Part shown: positions 33,029-42,455 of the stretch, in pieces
How positions within the stretch are numbered: position 1 is the first letter of the stretch
How the letters are laid out: every line of letters begins with the position of its first letter
From: Massilia phosphatilytica
GTDB lineage: Bacteria; Pseudomonadota; Gammaproteobacteria; Burkholderiales; Burkholderiaceae_D
Direction of reading: 5' to 3'
Assembly: GCF_002968015.1 (NCBI RefSeq)
Contig: NZ_PUIP01000010.1
Location: 124,001 to 188,000, forward strand
DNA length: 64,000 bases
Translations under genes and position numbers: made by a program
The notes under the pieces: model-generated
The model's input: only the letters and a program-made list of their open reading frames with translations
The model's database searches: none
Told to the model about the DNA's origin: nothing

Positions 33029-35011
33029 ATGACCTCAGGCCTCGAACTCACTCTCCTTTTGCTGGGCAGCGCGGTCCTCGGCGTCGTCGCGTTCCGCATG
33101 CTGCACCTGCCGCCGATGCTGGGCTATCTCGCCGTCGGCGTGCTGATCGGCCCCCACGCGCTGGCCCTCGCCGACAACGGCACCACGACGCAGGCCCTGG
33201 CCGAATTCGGCGTCGTCTTCCTCATGTTCTCCATCGGCCTCGAATTCTCGCTGGCCCAGCTGCGCGCCATGCGGCGCATCGTGTTCGGGCTCGGGCTCGC
33301 GCAGGTCGTGCTGACCATCGTCGTGACGGTGCTGGTGTCGCTGTGGACGCGCTACCTGCCGCCGTCGATGCAGATCGGCTGGCAAGCCGCGCTGGCGCTG
33401 GGCGGGGCGCTGGCGATGTCGTCGACGGCCATCGTCTCGAAACTGCTGACGGAACGGCTGGAGCTGGAAAGCGAGCACGGACGCCGCATCATCGGCATCC
33501 TGCTGTTCCAGGACCTGGCCGTCGTGCCGCTGCTGATCCTGATCCCGTCGCTGGCCAAGCCGGCCGAGGAACTCGCGATGACGCTCGCGTGGGCCGGCAT
33601 CAAGGCCGCCGCCGTGCTGGCGCTGCTGCTGTTCTTCGGCCAGAAGCTGATGCGCAAGTGGTTCAACATCGTCGTCAAGCGCCGCTCGCAGGAATTGTTC
33701 ATGCTGAACCTGCTGCTCGTGACGCTGGGCGCGGCCGCGATCACGGAACACGCGGGCCTGTCGATGGCGCTGGGCGCGTTCGTGGCCGGCATGCTGATCT
33801 CCGAGACGCCTTATAAACACCAGGTGGAAGAGGACATCAAGCCGTTCCGCGACGTGCTGCTGGGCCTCTTCTTCATCACCATCGGCATGCTGCTGAACGT
33901 GCAGCTCGTGCTCGCGAACTGGTGGGTCGTCCTGCTGCTGCTCGCCGTGCCCGTGCTGCTGAAATTCGCGCTGATCGCCCTGCTGGCCAAGGCCTTCGGC
34001 TCGACCGACGGCGTCGCCATGCGCACGGGCCTCGCGCTCGCGCAGGCCGGCGAATTCGGCTTCGTGCTGCTGAGCCTCGCCTCGGGTTCGCACCTGATCG
34101 CGCCGTTCATCATCCAGCTCGTGCTGGCATCGATGGTGTTGTCGATGCTGGTCGCGCCGTTTGTCATCGCCAACATGGACAAGCTCGTGATGAAGGTGGC
34201 AACCAACGAATGGATGCTGCAATCGCTGCAACTGACGCAGATCGCGAGCCGCACGATGGCCGCGCAGAAACACGTGATCATCGCCGGCTTCGGCCGCAGC
34301 GGCCAGTCGCTGGCCACCTTGCTGTCGGAAGAAAAGCTGCCGTGGTACGCGCTCGACCTCGACCCCGAGCGCGTGCAGGAAGCGCGCACGGCCGGCATCA
34401 ACGTCTCGTACGGCGACTGCACGCGCCGGGAAGCGCTGATCGCGGCCGGTATCAACCGCGCCAGCGCCCTCGTGATCACGTTCGCGGACACGCGCCTCGC
34501 CGTCAAGGTGCTGCACCTCGTGACCGAGCTGGCGCCGAAGCTGCCCGTGATCGTGCGCGCCCACGACGACACGGAACTCGACGTCCTCAAGAAAGCCGGC
34601 GCCACCGAAGTCGTCCCGGAAGCGCTGGAATCGAGCCTGATGCTGGCCTCGCACGCGCTCGTCGTGATGGGCGTGCCGCTGCGCCGCGTCGTGCACCGCG
34701 TGCAGGCCGCGCGCGACGAGCGCTATGCGTCGCTGCGCGGCTTCTTCCACGGCGCCAGCGACATCGCGGACGGCACGGAGCACAACTACGTGCGCCTGCA
34801 TTCGGTGACCCTGCGCGACGACGCCGGCGCCGTCGGGCGCTGCATCGCGGAGCTGGAACTGGACGAGGTCGGGGCCGAAGTCACGGCCGTGCGGCGCGGG
34901 AACGACCGCATCGAACCGACGCCGGAGACGGCATTGCGGGCGGGGGATGTGGTGGTCCTGCGGGGAACGGGCAACGCGGTCACGCGCGCCGAGGGACGGT
35001 TGCTGCGCTGA
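33029..35011 (+). CDS. KefB/CPA2-type cation:proton antiporter with TrkA domains
   Basis: 660-residue inner-membrane protein. About 12-13 hydrophobic segments make up the Na+/H+ exchanger domain (LGYLAVGVLIGPHALAL, FGVVFLMFSIGLEFSLAQL, ALGAFVAGMLISETPYKHQVEEDI). A TrkA-N/RCK domain with the nucleotide loop HVIIAGFGRSGQSLATLL follows near residue 415, then a TrkA-C domain (about 575-660). It should exchange K+ or Na+ for protons under nucleotide control. ATG 33029 follows a weak ribosome site; the frame stays open far upstream by chance. It diverges from kdsD and is often its neighbour in betaproteobacteria. Confidence 0.93.
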   Translation: MTSGLELTLLLLGSAVLGVVAFRMLHLPPMLGYLAVGVLIGPHALALADNGTTTQALAEFGVVFLMFSIGLEFSLAQLRAMRRIVFGLGLAQVVLTIVVTVLVSLWTRYLPPSMQIGWQAALALGGALAMSSTAIVSKLLTERLELESEHGRRIIGILLFQDLAVVPLLILIPSLAKPAEELAMTLAWAGIKAAAVLALLLFFGQKLMRKWFNIVVKRRSQELFMLNLLLVTLGAAAITEHAGLSMALGAFVAGMLISETPYKHQVEEDIKPFRDVLLGLFFITIGMLLNVQLVLANWWVVLLLLAVPVLLKFALIALLAKAFGSTDGVAMRTGLALAQAGEFGFVLLSLASGSHLIAPFIIQLVLASMVLSMLVAPFVIANMDKLVMKVATNEWMLQSLQLTQIASRTMAAQKHVIIAGFGRSGQSLATLLSEEKLPWYALDLDPERVQEARTAGINVSYGDCTRREALIAAGINRASALVITFADTRLAVKVLHLVTELAPKLPVIVRAHDDTELDVLKKAGATEVVPEALESSLMLASHALVVMGVPLRRVVHRVQAARDERYASLRGFFHGASDIADGTEHNYVRLHSVTLRDDAGAVGRCIAELELDEVGAEVTAVRRGNDRIEPTPETALRAGDVVVLRGTGNAVTRAEGRLLR

Positions 35012-35065
35012 GTGTAGCAGCCGTTCGACTGATACAGCATGTGCCTGTACGGGGCGCCTTGTGCC

Positions 35066-35094
35066 TTGTCCCTGCCGTGCCGCGCTTCTAGACT
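35066..35094 (+). promoter_or_regulatory. Candidate sigma-70 promoter of the LysE-MocR-PhzF operon
   Basis: TTGTCC (35066) and TAGACT (35089) separated by exactly 17 bp, about 30 bases before the first ATG. Just upstream, CTGATACAG and CTGTAC look like imperfect repeats of the kind MocR regulators bind. Confidence 0.45.
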
Positions 35095-35124
35095 GGGGCC
35101 TTCTCCACGCTGTGACTGCCTGCC

Positions 35125-35709
35125 ATGACCGAACTCCTGCCTCTGATGAGCTATTGCCTTGTGATGTCCGCCACGCCCGGGCCGAACAACGTCATGCTTG
35201 CCACCACCGGCGCCAGTTTCGGCTATCGCGGTGCGCTGCCGGTTATCCTCGGCATCCAGACCGGTATCTTCGTGCAGACCATGCTCGTGTGCGCGGGGCT
35301 GGGCAGGCTGTTCGTCGCGTACCCGATGGCGCAGCAGGTACTGCGGATCGCGGGTGCGCTGTACTTGATGTTCCTGGCCTGGAGGCTTGCCGGCACCTCG
35401 GTGACAGGAACCGGCGCACCGAAGCCCGTGTCCTTTACGCAGGCGGCGCTGTTCCAGGCGCTGAACCCCAAGAGCTGGCTCAAGGCGATCACCATCGCAT
35501 CGGTCTTCATGCCTGCGCAGAGCAACATGCTCGCCAGCGCGCTGCTCGTGTCCATGATCGGCACCATGGTGGGCATGCCGTGCAGCGTCATGTGGGCACT
35601 GTTCGGCGTCTCGATCCGCAGCGTGCTGAAGGCGCCCCGCAGCCAGCGCATATTCAACCTGGCGATGGGGACCATCCTGGTGATCCTCGCCGTCGTGTGT
35701 TTACGCTAG
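35125..35709 (+). CDS. LysE/RhtB-family amino-acid exporter
   Basis: 194-residue membrane protein with the family start PLMSYCLVMSATPGPNNVML and about six hydrophobic helices (GALPVILGIQTGIFVQTMLVC, LRIAGALYLMFLAWRLA, IFNLAMGTILVILAVVCL). NPKSWLKAI is the conserved NPK block. It should export an amino acid or analogue. It is first in an operon with a MocR regulator and a PhzF protein, so the regulator may respond to its substrate. Confidence 0.92.
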   Translation: MTELLPLMSYCLVMSATPGPNNVMLATTGASFGYRGALPVILGIQTGIFVQTMLVCAGLGRLFVAYPMAQQVLRIAGALYLMFLAWRLAGTSVTGTGAPKPVSFTQAALFQALNPKSWLKAITIASVFMPAQSNMLASALLVSMIGTMVGMPCSVMWALFGVSIRSVLKAPRSQRIFNLAMGTILVILAVVCLR

Positions 35710-35718
35710 ACTTCCACG

Positions 35719-37155
35719 ATGTTTCCCATCGACCGCGCCTCACCCATCGCCCTGTTCGAGCAGATCGAAGCCGCATTGCGCCAGCAGATCGTGCAACGCG
35801 TCCTGCCTGGCGGGACCAGGCTGCCGTCGATCCGCCAGCTCGCCGCGCAGCTCTCGGTCAGCACCAACACCGTGGTGATGGCTTATGACAGGCTGGTGGC
35901 CGCAGGCGTCATCGATACGCACGGCACCGCGGGCTTCTTCGTCCGCGCACCGGCTGACGCCGGCCGCGCCATTCCCGACGAGGTTGCGCTCGAGGCGGGC
36001 CAGGAGCAGGAGCCGGTCTGGCTGATCCAGCAAGCCAACGACCAGCGGCCGGGCGTGCTGCTGGCCAGCAGCGGCGCCTTGCCGCCCACCTGGCTGCAGG
36101 ACGCGCTGCCGGCGGCCGCCGTGCAACGTGGCCTGGCGCGCAGCGCGGCCGGCATGGCCTCACGCTGTCCGCCGCAAGGGCTGGCCGAACTGCGCGAGCA
36201 GATCGCGTTGCTGTTGCGCGGCATCGGCATCGCTGCGGACGCCAGCCACATCCTCACCACCTTCGGCGGTACCCATGCAATCGACCTGATCTGCCGCACG
36301 TTTCTACAGCCCGGCGATACGGTGCTGGTCGAGGATCCGGGATACTTCCTGATGTTCGGCAGGCTGCGCCAGGACGGCGTGCGCCTGGTGCCCATCAAGC
36401 GCCGCCCCGATGGCCTCGACCTCGACGAGCTGGAAGCTGCCTGCCGCGCCCACCGTCCGCGCCTGCTGTTCGTGCAAACGGCTTTGCACAATCCCACCGG
36501 GTGGAGCAGCAGCGCCACCAATCTGCACAAGGTGCTGATCATGGCGCAGCAGTACGGCTTCCTGATCGCCGAGGACGACGTGCACGGCCATTTCCAGCAT
36601 GGCCACAGCACGCGGCTGGCATCGCTGTCCGGGCTGGATGGTGTGATTTACTACTCCAGCCTCTGCAAGGCGCTGAGCCCGGCCCTGCGCATGGGCTACC
36701 TGGCGGCGGCGCCCGCCCTGCTGAAGCTGTTAATGCGAACCAAGATCCATGCCATCATGACGTTACCGGCGTTGAACGAATACGTTCTGCTGGAAGTGCT
36801 CAAGGCCGGCAACCTGCGCAAGCACCTGGAGCGGCTGCAACGCAAGATCATGGCGGCGCGCAACGCCAGCACCCGGCAACTGAGCGCGGCCGGCGTGCTG
36901 TTCGAGCAGCCCGGCGACGCAGGCATTTTCTTGTGGGGCACCATGCCCGAAGGGCTGGACGTGGACTTGCTGGTGCAGGACGCCTACCGCAACAAGATCG
37001 TGCTGATGCGCGGCGCCGCGTTCTCGGCCAACGACACGCCCGACCAGCACATCCGCTTCAACGTCGCCATCAGCCAGCATCCCCGCGTGAGCACCTACCT
37101 TGACGAACGCCTGCGCGCGGTGGCTGGCGCACGCCGTTATCTCTCAAGCGTATGA
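35719..37155 (+). CDS. MocR/PdxR-type regulator (GntR HTH + aminotransferase domain)
   Basis: 478 residues. A winged HTH of the GntR kind (about 10-75: LFEQIEAALRQQIVQRVLPGGTRLPSIRQLAAQLSVSTNTVVMAY) is fused to a class I aminotransferase-like domain. The PLP lysine is expected in YYSSLCKALSPALRMGYLA. Such proteins sense PLP-amine adducts. It follows the exporter by 9 bp and overlaps phzF by four bases. Being in the same direction as its targets is less common than the divergent layout. Confidence 0.93.
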   Translation: MFPIDRASPIALFEQIEAALRQQIVQRVLPGGTRLPSIRQLAAQLSVSTNTVVMAYDRLVAAGVIDTHGTAGFFVRAPADAGRAIPDEVALEAGQEQEPVWLIQQANDQRPGVLLASSGALPPTWLQDALPAAAVQRGLARSAAGMASRCPPQGLAELREQIALLLRGIGIAADASHILTTFGGTHAIDLICRTFLQPGDTVLVEDPGYFLMFGRLRQDGVRLVPIKRRPDGLDLDELEAACRAHRPRLLFVQTALHNPTGWSSSATNLHKVLIMAQQYGFLIAEDDVHGHFQHGHSTRLASLSGLDGVIYYSSLCKALSPALRMGYLAAAPALLKLLMRTKIHAIMTLPALNEYVLLEVLKAGNLRKHLERLQRKIMAARNASTRQLSAAGVLFEQPGDAGIFLWGTMPEGLDVDLLVQDAYRNKIVLMRGAAFSANDTPDQHIRFNVAISQHPRVSTYLDERLRAVAGARRYLSSV

Positions 37156-37964
37156 ACAGGTCAGTCATGAGTTTGCCAATCTATCAAGTCGACGCATTCA
37201 CCAGCCAGCTGTTTGGGGGAAACCCGGCTGCCGTGATCCTGATGACGACGTTTCCGGACGATGGTCTGCTACATCGGATTGCTGCCGAAAACAACGTCCC
37301 CGAAACTGCCTTCCTGGTCCCGGACAACACCAATTACCGCCTGCGCTGGTTCACGCCTACGGTCGAGGTCCCGCTGTGTGGCCATGCGACGCTTGCAAGC
37401 GCCGCGGTTGTGATGGAGCGACTGCAGCCGGGACGCGCAACGGTGACGTTCGATTCGGCGAGCGGGCCCCTGACCGTGCAGCGCCTGGGCGAACGATACG
37501 TGATGAATTTTCCGGTACGTGTGCCGCGATCGATACCACTTCCGGAGGGGTTGGCGGAAGCATTGGGCATCGAGCCGGTGGAGACACTCGACGACGGTTT
37601 TAATTACATCGCAGTACTGCACGAGATGGCGGCGGTACGCAGCCTGGCACCCGACATGACTGCGATCGCACGGCTCGACCGCCCGGGCGTCGTCGTCACC
37701 GCGCAGGGAGACCAGCGATGGGATTGTGTGAGCCGATATTTCGCTCCAGCCAAAGGAATACCGGAAGACCCGGTGACCGGCGGAGCGCACTGCGGACTTG
37801 CGCCGTACTGGAGTACACGTTTGGGAAAGCGTGAACTCCGCGCATTCCAGGCGTCACCGCGGGGTGGCGAACTTACGTGCCGGATGGTCGGAGACCGTGT
37901 CGAGCTGGAAGGCGCGTGTGTGTTTTATTTGGAAGGCAGGATCGCTGTTCCCGTCGGACTGTAA
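37152..37964 (+). CDS. PhzF-family isomerase/epimerase-like protein
   Basis: 270 residues with the PhzF fold: YQVDAFTSQLFGGNPAAVI and the catalytic Glu region IAAENNVPETAFLV. LRWFTPTVEVPLCGHATLAS and PVTGGAHCGLAPYW follow. The family includes phenazine-synthesis PhzF but most members act on unknown small molecules; no other phz genes are near. ATG 37152 overlaps the regulator stop (ATGA); MSLPIYQVD at 37167 is an alternative. Lower GC in parts of the gene than its neighbours hints at transfer. Confidence 0.9.
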   Translation: MNRSVMSLPIYQVDAFTSQLFGGNPAAVILMTTFPDDGLLHRIAAENNVPETAFLVPDNTNYRLRWFTPTVEVPLCGHATLASAAVVMERLQPGRATVTFDSASGPLTVQRLGERYVMNFPVRVPRSIPLPEGLAEALGIEPVETLDDGFNYIAVLHEMAAVRSLAPDMTAIARLDRPGVVVTAQGDQRWDCVSRYFAPAKGIPEDPVTGGAHCGLAPYWSTRLGKRELRAFQASPRGGELTCRMVGDRVELEGACVFYLEGRIAVPVGL

Positions 37965-37976
37965 CGGTCAAGCGTA

Positions 37977-39095
37977 TCAAGTCCGGGCGACGACGCGGTT
38001 GCGTCCACCTTCCTTGGCTTGATAGAGCGCCTGGTCGGCCTGCGCGACGAGCTGCTGCGCCACACCCTCGATCGCGTGGTCCCGCTCGAAATCGTCGAGG
38101 GTCGCCACGCCGATCGACACCGACACCGCCAGCGACTGCCCTTCCGACAGCAGGAACGGCCGCTCGGCCACGCTGGCGCGGATGCGCTGGGCCACCATGC
38201 TGGCGCTGCCCAGGTCCGCATCGATCAGCAGCACGACGAATTCCTCGCCGCCGAAACGGCCCAGCGCATCCGTCATGCGCAGCTCCGCCTTGATGCGCGC
38301 CGCGACTTCGCGCAGCACGTCGTCGCCGGCCAGGTGGCCGTACGTGTCGTTGACCTGCTTGAACCAGTCGATGTCGATGTACATGCACGACAGCCGGTAC
38401 GACTGGCGCCGCGCCCGTGAAATCTCCTCGACGAGGCGGCGGTCCATGTAGCGGCGGTTGTAGACGCCCGTCAGCGCATCGGTCAGGCCGATGTACTTCA
38501 GCATCTCGTTGCTGATCACGTTTTCCAGGCAGATCGCGATGATCGACGCCATGTGCTCGACGAAGTCCGTGCCGAGCAGCGGCGTGAAGCGGCCCGGGTC
38601 GCGGCTGCCCAGGTTCAGGCTGCCGATGAGGCGTTTATTGCGCAGCAGGGGCACCATGGCCACGCTGGCGAGGCCCGCGGGCGGATGGGGAAAGGCGTGG
38701 CGCTGCGTGGCCGCGTCGAACGGCACCAGCCGCGGTTTCGGCGCGCGGCCGTTGGCGACATCGAACCCGAGCCCGTCGACGTTATCGTGGAACAGCAGGT
38801 TGGGGAACGCCTCGAAATCCACGCCCAGCTTGTGCATGACGGTGTAGATGTCGGCATCCGTGTCGACGAGCGACAGGGTGACGGCGTCGAGGTCGGAGAT
38901 CACGGGCAGCAGGCGGAAGATCGTGCCCACCAGTTCCTGGAAGGTGCCCGCGCCGACGATTTCCAGGTCGAACGCCTGGTGCCGCATCATGATGGCGTGG
39001 TTGCCCTCGGCCTGGTCCATCAGGCTGGCCAACTGGCGGCGCAAGGCCTCGTTCTCGGCGATGAGTTCGCGCACACTGGCGCCGCGCTCGTGCAT
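37977..39095 (-). CDS. DUF484/GAF-GGDEF diguanylate cyclase, soluble
   Basis: 372 residues without membrane segments. A short coiled coil (RELIAENEALRRQLASLMDQ) is followed by a DUF484/GAF-like sensor (about 35-190) and a GGDEF domain with DALTGVYNRRYMDRR. The signature GGEEF is intact, and RMTD five residues before it is a good inhibitory I-site. It should be an active, product-inhibited c-di-GMP synthase. It is convergent with phzF, with a 12-bp gap. Confidence 0.95.
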   Translation of the reverse strand: MHERGASVRELIAENEALRRQLASLMDQAEGNHAIMMRHQAFDLEIVGAGTFQELVGTIFRLLPVISDLDAVTLSLVDTDADIYTVMHKLGVDFEAFPNLLFHDNVDGLGFDVANGRAPKPRLVPFDAATQRHAFPHPPAGLASVAMVPLLRNKRLIGSLNLGSRDPGRFTPLLGTDFVEHMASIIAICLENVISNEMLKYIGLTDALTGVYNRRYMDRRLVEEISRARRQSYRLSCMYIDIDWFKQVNDTYGHLAGDDVLREVAARIKAELRMTDALGRFGGEEFVVLLIDADLGSASMVAQRIRASVAERPFLLSEGQSLAVSVSIGVATLDDFERDHAIEGVAQQLVAQADQALYQAKEGGRNRVVART

Positions 39096-39191
39096 GTGTG
39101 GTTCCCCTTCAGCAAGAAACCCTAATTTACGCGAACTTGCGCGGCTTGGAAACGAAAATGATGAGGTACGGCCAACAACATTGTCAAGATG

Positions 39192-39782
39192 TCATCTTGA
39201 TGTTGCGTTGACCGCTTCCCAGGCGCGTTCCAGCAGCGGCGGCGCCAGCAGGTGGACGGCGCGCGGCACGACATCGAGCCGCACGTCCGTCCCGAGCGCG
39301 GCGAGGCGCTCGAACATGCGTTCGCTGTGCTGCATGGGCACGGTCCGGTCCATGCGGCCGTGCACGAGGGTGACGGCCGTGCGCCGCTCCCAGGCCTCCG
39401 GCAGCGGCGCGCAGCGTCCCGCGATGGCGACGACGTGGCGCGCGAGATAGCGGTCACTGCACGCGGCCAGCGCCATGATCGCGCCTTGCGAAAAACCGGC
39501 CAGTACCGTGTGTTCCGCGCCCACGCCATGCGCGCGCTGCAGTTCTTCGATGGCCGCGACGAACGCCGGCAGCGCGGCGCGGATGCGGCCCGGGCGGTTG
39601 TCTTCCGTGATGCCGGCCACGGACATCCATTGAAAACCCGCGCCGCCGCGGTCGCAGCGGTGAGCGGCCGGCGGCGCGACGACGCGCGCATGCGGGTCGT
39701 GTGCGGCGATCAGGTCGGCCAGCGGCGCCATGTCGGCAGGTGTCTGGCCTACGCCATGGAGCAGGACGATCAGGGATTGCAT
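39192..39782 (-). CDS. YpfH-like carboxylesterase/phospholipase
   Basis: 196-residue alpha/beta hydrolase of the small esterase family. It begins MQSLIVLLHGVGQTPADMAPLAD, the nucleophile elbow is VLAGFSQGAIMAL (Ser in GFSQG), and Asp and His are expected at HGRMDRTVP and PRAVHLLAPP. The substrate is unknown. It is divergent from the gntR gene, with about 150 bp between. Confidence 0.88.
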   Translation of the reverse strand: MQSLIVLLHGVGQTPADMAPLADLIAAHDPHARVVAPPAAHRCDRGGAGFQWMSVAGITEDNRPGRIRAALPAFVAAIEELQRAHGVGAEHTVLAGFSQGAIMALAACSDRYLARHVVAIAGRCAPLPEAWERRTAVTLVHGRMDRTVPMQHSERMFERLAALGTDVRLDVVPRAVHLLAPPLLERAWEAVNATSR

Positions 39783-39912
39783 CCGCACAGTCTAGCGCAT
39801 CCAGCGCATATCGATATACGCCCGGCGACTCAGGCGGTTTTCAACTTTATAAGCGCGAAACCATTCGTTCCCGCCGCGTTCCCTCGTCGATACCATCCTG
39901 CCAATCATGACT

Positions 39913-39922
39913 TGTCATGACA
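39913..39922. promoter_or_regulatory. Palindromic site TGTCATGACA upstream of gntR
   Basis: Perfect 10-bp palindrome 15 bases before the GntR start, in the only regulatory gap of the AprAB-like cluster. GntR/HutC regulators bind short palindromes of this size, so this is a candidate autoregulatory operator. Confidence 0.5.
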
Positions 39923-39936
39923 GGACATACCAGACC

Positions 39937-40686
39937 ATGACCATTGCCACCTTCCGCGCCATCGAACAATCCGCCGTCCCGCTGTATTCGCAAGTCCGTG
40001 AACGACTGCGCGAACGCATCGCCGACGGCACCTACGCCCCGCAGACGCGCCTGCCGTCGGAAAGCGAGATCGGTACCCTCTTCAAGGTCAGCCGCATCAC
40101 CGTGCGCCAGGCGCTGGGCGACCTGCAGAAGGAAGGCGTGATCGTCAAGGTGCCCGGCAAGGGCACGTTCGTCGCCGAGACCCGGCCGAGCCAGGAACTG
40201 GCGCGGCTGGAAGGCTTCGGCGAGGCGATGTCGCGCAAGGGCCACCGGATCGTCAACCGCGTCGTGAAGCACGCGCTGGTCGAAGCGTCGCCCTCCGTTG
40301 CGGCACGGCTGCGCCTGGCGCCGGGCGCACAGGTCACCGAAATCCACCGCGTGCGCTGGCTCGATCACGAGCCCGTGTCGTTCGAAATCACGTACCTGCC
40401 GCCCGCGATCGGCGAACGCCTGCGCGGCGAGAACCTGGCCGAGCGCGACATCTTCCTGATCCTGGAAACCGACTACGGCATCACGCTCGGCCACGCCGAC
40501 ATCCAGATCGGTGCCATCAACGCCGACATCGCGCTGGCAAAGTCGCTGCGCGTGGACCCGGGCGCCGCGCTGCTGCGCATCGAGCGCCTGACGTGGACGG
40601 CGGACGGTGTGCCGCTCGACTTCGAATACCTGTACGTCCGCGGCGAAGCCTTCCAGTACGCCCTGCGCCTGCCGCGCCATCCCTGA
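39937..40686 (+). CDS. GntR/HutC-type regulator with UTRA ligand domain
   Basis: 249 residues. N-terminal winged HTH (about 15-75: PLYSQVRERLRERIADGTYAPQTRLPSESEIGTLFKVSRITVRQAL) and a C-terminal UTRA domain (LRLAPGAQVTEIHRVRWLDHEPVSFEITYLP ... LEFEYLYVRGEAFQY-like end). It probably represses the following seven genes until a small ligand, perhaps the imported compound, binds. Only 25 bp separate it from the flavoprotein gene, so it is likely the first gene of the operon. Confidence 0.9.
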   Translation: MTIATFRAIEQSAVPLYSQVRERLRERIADGTYAPQTRLPSESEIGTLFKVSRITVRQALGDLQKEGVIVKVPGKGTFVAETRPSQELARLEGFGEAMSRKGHRIVNRVVKHALVEASPSVAARLRLAPGAQVTEIHRVRWLDHEPVSFEITYLPPAIGERLRGENLAERDIFLILETDYGITLGHADIQIGAINADIALAKSLRVDPGAALLRIERLTWTADGVPLDFEYLYVRGEAFQYALRLPRHP

Positions 40687-40711
40687 CACTAATTTTTGAA
40701 CCAGGAACCCT

Positions 40712-42442
40712 ATGGAAACGCATATTCAAACCGTCGACGTGCTCGTGATCGGGGGCGGTACGGCCGGTCCGATGGCCGCCGTCAAGGCCAAGGAAGCGAA
40801 CCCGCAACTGCGTGTGCTGTTGCTGGAAAAGGCCAACGTCAAGCGCAGCGGCGCCATCTCGATGGGCATGGACGGCCTGAACAACGCCGTCGTGCCGGGC
40901 TTCGCGACGCCGGAACAGTACGTCAAGGAGATCACCATCGCCAACGACGGCATCGTCAACCAGGCGACCGTGATGGCCTACGCACAGAACAGCTACGCGA
41001 TGATCGAGGAGCTGGACAGCTGGGGCGTGAAGTTCGAGAAGGACGAGACGGGAGATTATGCGATGCGCAAGGTCCACCACATGGGGACTTATGTGCTGCC
41101 GATGCCCGAGGGCCACGATATCAAGAAGGTGCTGTACCGCCGCCTGAAACGGGCGCGCGTCGAGATCACGAACCGCCTCGTCGCCACGCGTTTGCTCACC
41201 GCGGAGGATGGCTCGATCGCAGGCGCGATGGCGTTCGATTGCCGCACGGGCGACTTCCACGTGATCCGCGCGAAATCCGTCGTGCTGGCGACGGGCGCCG
41301 CCGGCCGCCTCGGCCTGCCCGCATCCGGCTATCTGTTCGGCACCTACGAAAATGCGACCAACGCGGGCGATGGCTACAGCATGGCCTACCACGCCGGTGC
41401 CGAGCTGTCCGGCATCGAATGCTTCCAGATCAACCCGCTGATCAAGGATTACAACGGCCCCGCCTGCGCCTACGTCACCGGCCCGTTCGGCGGCCACACG
41501 ACCAATGCGAAGGGCGAGCGCTTCATCGAATGCGATTACTGGAGCGGCCAGATGATGCAGGAGTTCTACGACGAACTCCAGGGCGGCAACGGCCCGGTCT
41601 TCCTCAAGATGAGCCACCTGGCCGAGGAAACCATCCAGACCATCGAGACGATCCTGCACACGAACGAGCGCCCGAGCCGCGGCCGCTTCCACGAAGGGCG
41701 CGGCACGGACTACCGCGAGCAGATGGTCGAGATGCACATCTCGGAAATCGGCCTGTGCAGCGGCCACTCGGCGTCCGGCGTGTGGGTCGATGAGCATGCG
41801 CGCACGACGGTGCCGGGCCTGCATGCCGCCGGCGATCTCGCCTGCGTGCCCCATAACTACATGCTGGGCGCGTTCGTCTACGGTCGCCTGGCCGGCGAAA
41901 GCGCGGCCGCGTACTGCGCGGCGCACGAGCTCCCGGAAGTCGACGACGCCCAGGTCGAACGCGAACGCGCCCGCGTGTGGGCACCGCTGGCGCGCGAGGA
42001 CGGACTGCCGCCGAACCAGGTCGAGTACAAGCTGCGCCGCATGGTCAACGACTACCTGCAGCCGCCGAAGGTCACGCGCAAGATGGAGATCGGGCTGCAG
42101 CGCTTCGAGATGATCCGCGCGGACCTCGATCGCCTCCAGGCGAGGAATCCGCACGAGCTGATGCGCGCGATGGAGATCCACGCGATCCGCGACTGCGCCG
42201 AGATGGCGGCGCGCGCGTCGCTGTACCGTACGGAGAGCCGCTGGGGCCTGTACCACAACCGCATCGACTACCCGCAGCGCAACGACGCCGACTGGTTCGT
42301 GCACGTGCAGCTCAAGAAGCAGGATGGCGAAATGACCTGCTTCAAGCGCCCGATCGCCCCGTACATCGTTCCGCTCGACGACAACGAGAAGGACGCCTAT
42401 CGCCGCCTGCGCGTGCACAAGACCGAGGCCCTCGCGGCCTGA
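40712..42442 (+). CDS. AprA-like flavoprotein (fumarate reductase/APS reductase superfamily)
   Basis: 576 residues. The N-terminal FAD dinucleotide loop is VLVIGGGTAGPMAAVKAKEA. ATGAAGRLG, TNAGDGYSMAYHAGAE and GLHAAGDLACVPHNYMLGAFVYGRLAGE are the superfamily FAD-contact motifs. The closest pattern is the alpha subunit of adenylylsulfate reductase, but it is shorter than dissimilatory AprA (about 640-660). It is followed after 13 bp by an AprB-like ferredoxin, which supports a two-subunit redox enzyme. With a sulfonate/nitrate-type importer adjacent, an assimilatory reaction on a sulfur compound or other oxyanion is possible, not shown. Confidence 0.85.
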   Translation: METHIQTVDVLVIGGGTAGPMAAVKAKEANPQLRVLLLEKANVKRSGAISMGMDGLNNAVVPGFATPEQYVKEITIANDGIVNQATVMAYAQNSYAMIEELDSWGVKFEKDETGDYAMRKVHHMGTYVLPMPEGHDIKKVLYRRLKRARVEITNRLVATRLLTAEDGSIAGAMAFDCRTGDFHVIRAKSVVLATGAAGRLGLPASGYLFGTYENATNAGDGYSMAYHAGAELSGIECFQINPLIKDYNGPACAYVTGPFGGHTTNAKGERFIECDYWSGQMMQEFYDELQGGNGPVFLKMSHLAEETIQTIETILHTNERPSRGRFHEGRGTDYREQMVEMHISEIGLCSGHSASGVWVDEHARTTVPGLHAAGDLACVPHNYMLGAFVYGRLAGESAAAYCAAHELPEVDDAQVERERARVWAPLAREDGLPPNQVEYKLRRMVNDYLQPPKVTRKMEIGLQRFEMIRADLDRLQARNPHELMRAMEIHAIRDCAEMAARASLYRTESRWGLYHNRIDYPQRNDADWFVHVQLKKQDGEMTCFKRPIAPYIVPLDDNEKDAYRRLRVHKTEALAA

Positions 42443-42455
42443 CCAGGAGAACCCA

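Noticed and set aside
37152..37964. Phenazine biosynthesis cluster
   Set aside because: Only a PhzF-family protein is present; no phzA/B/D/E/G homologues are near.
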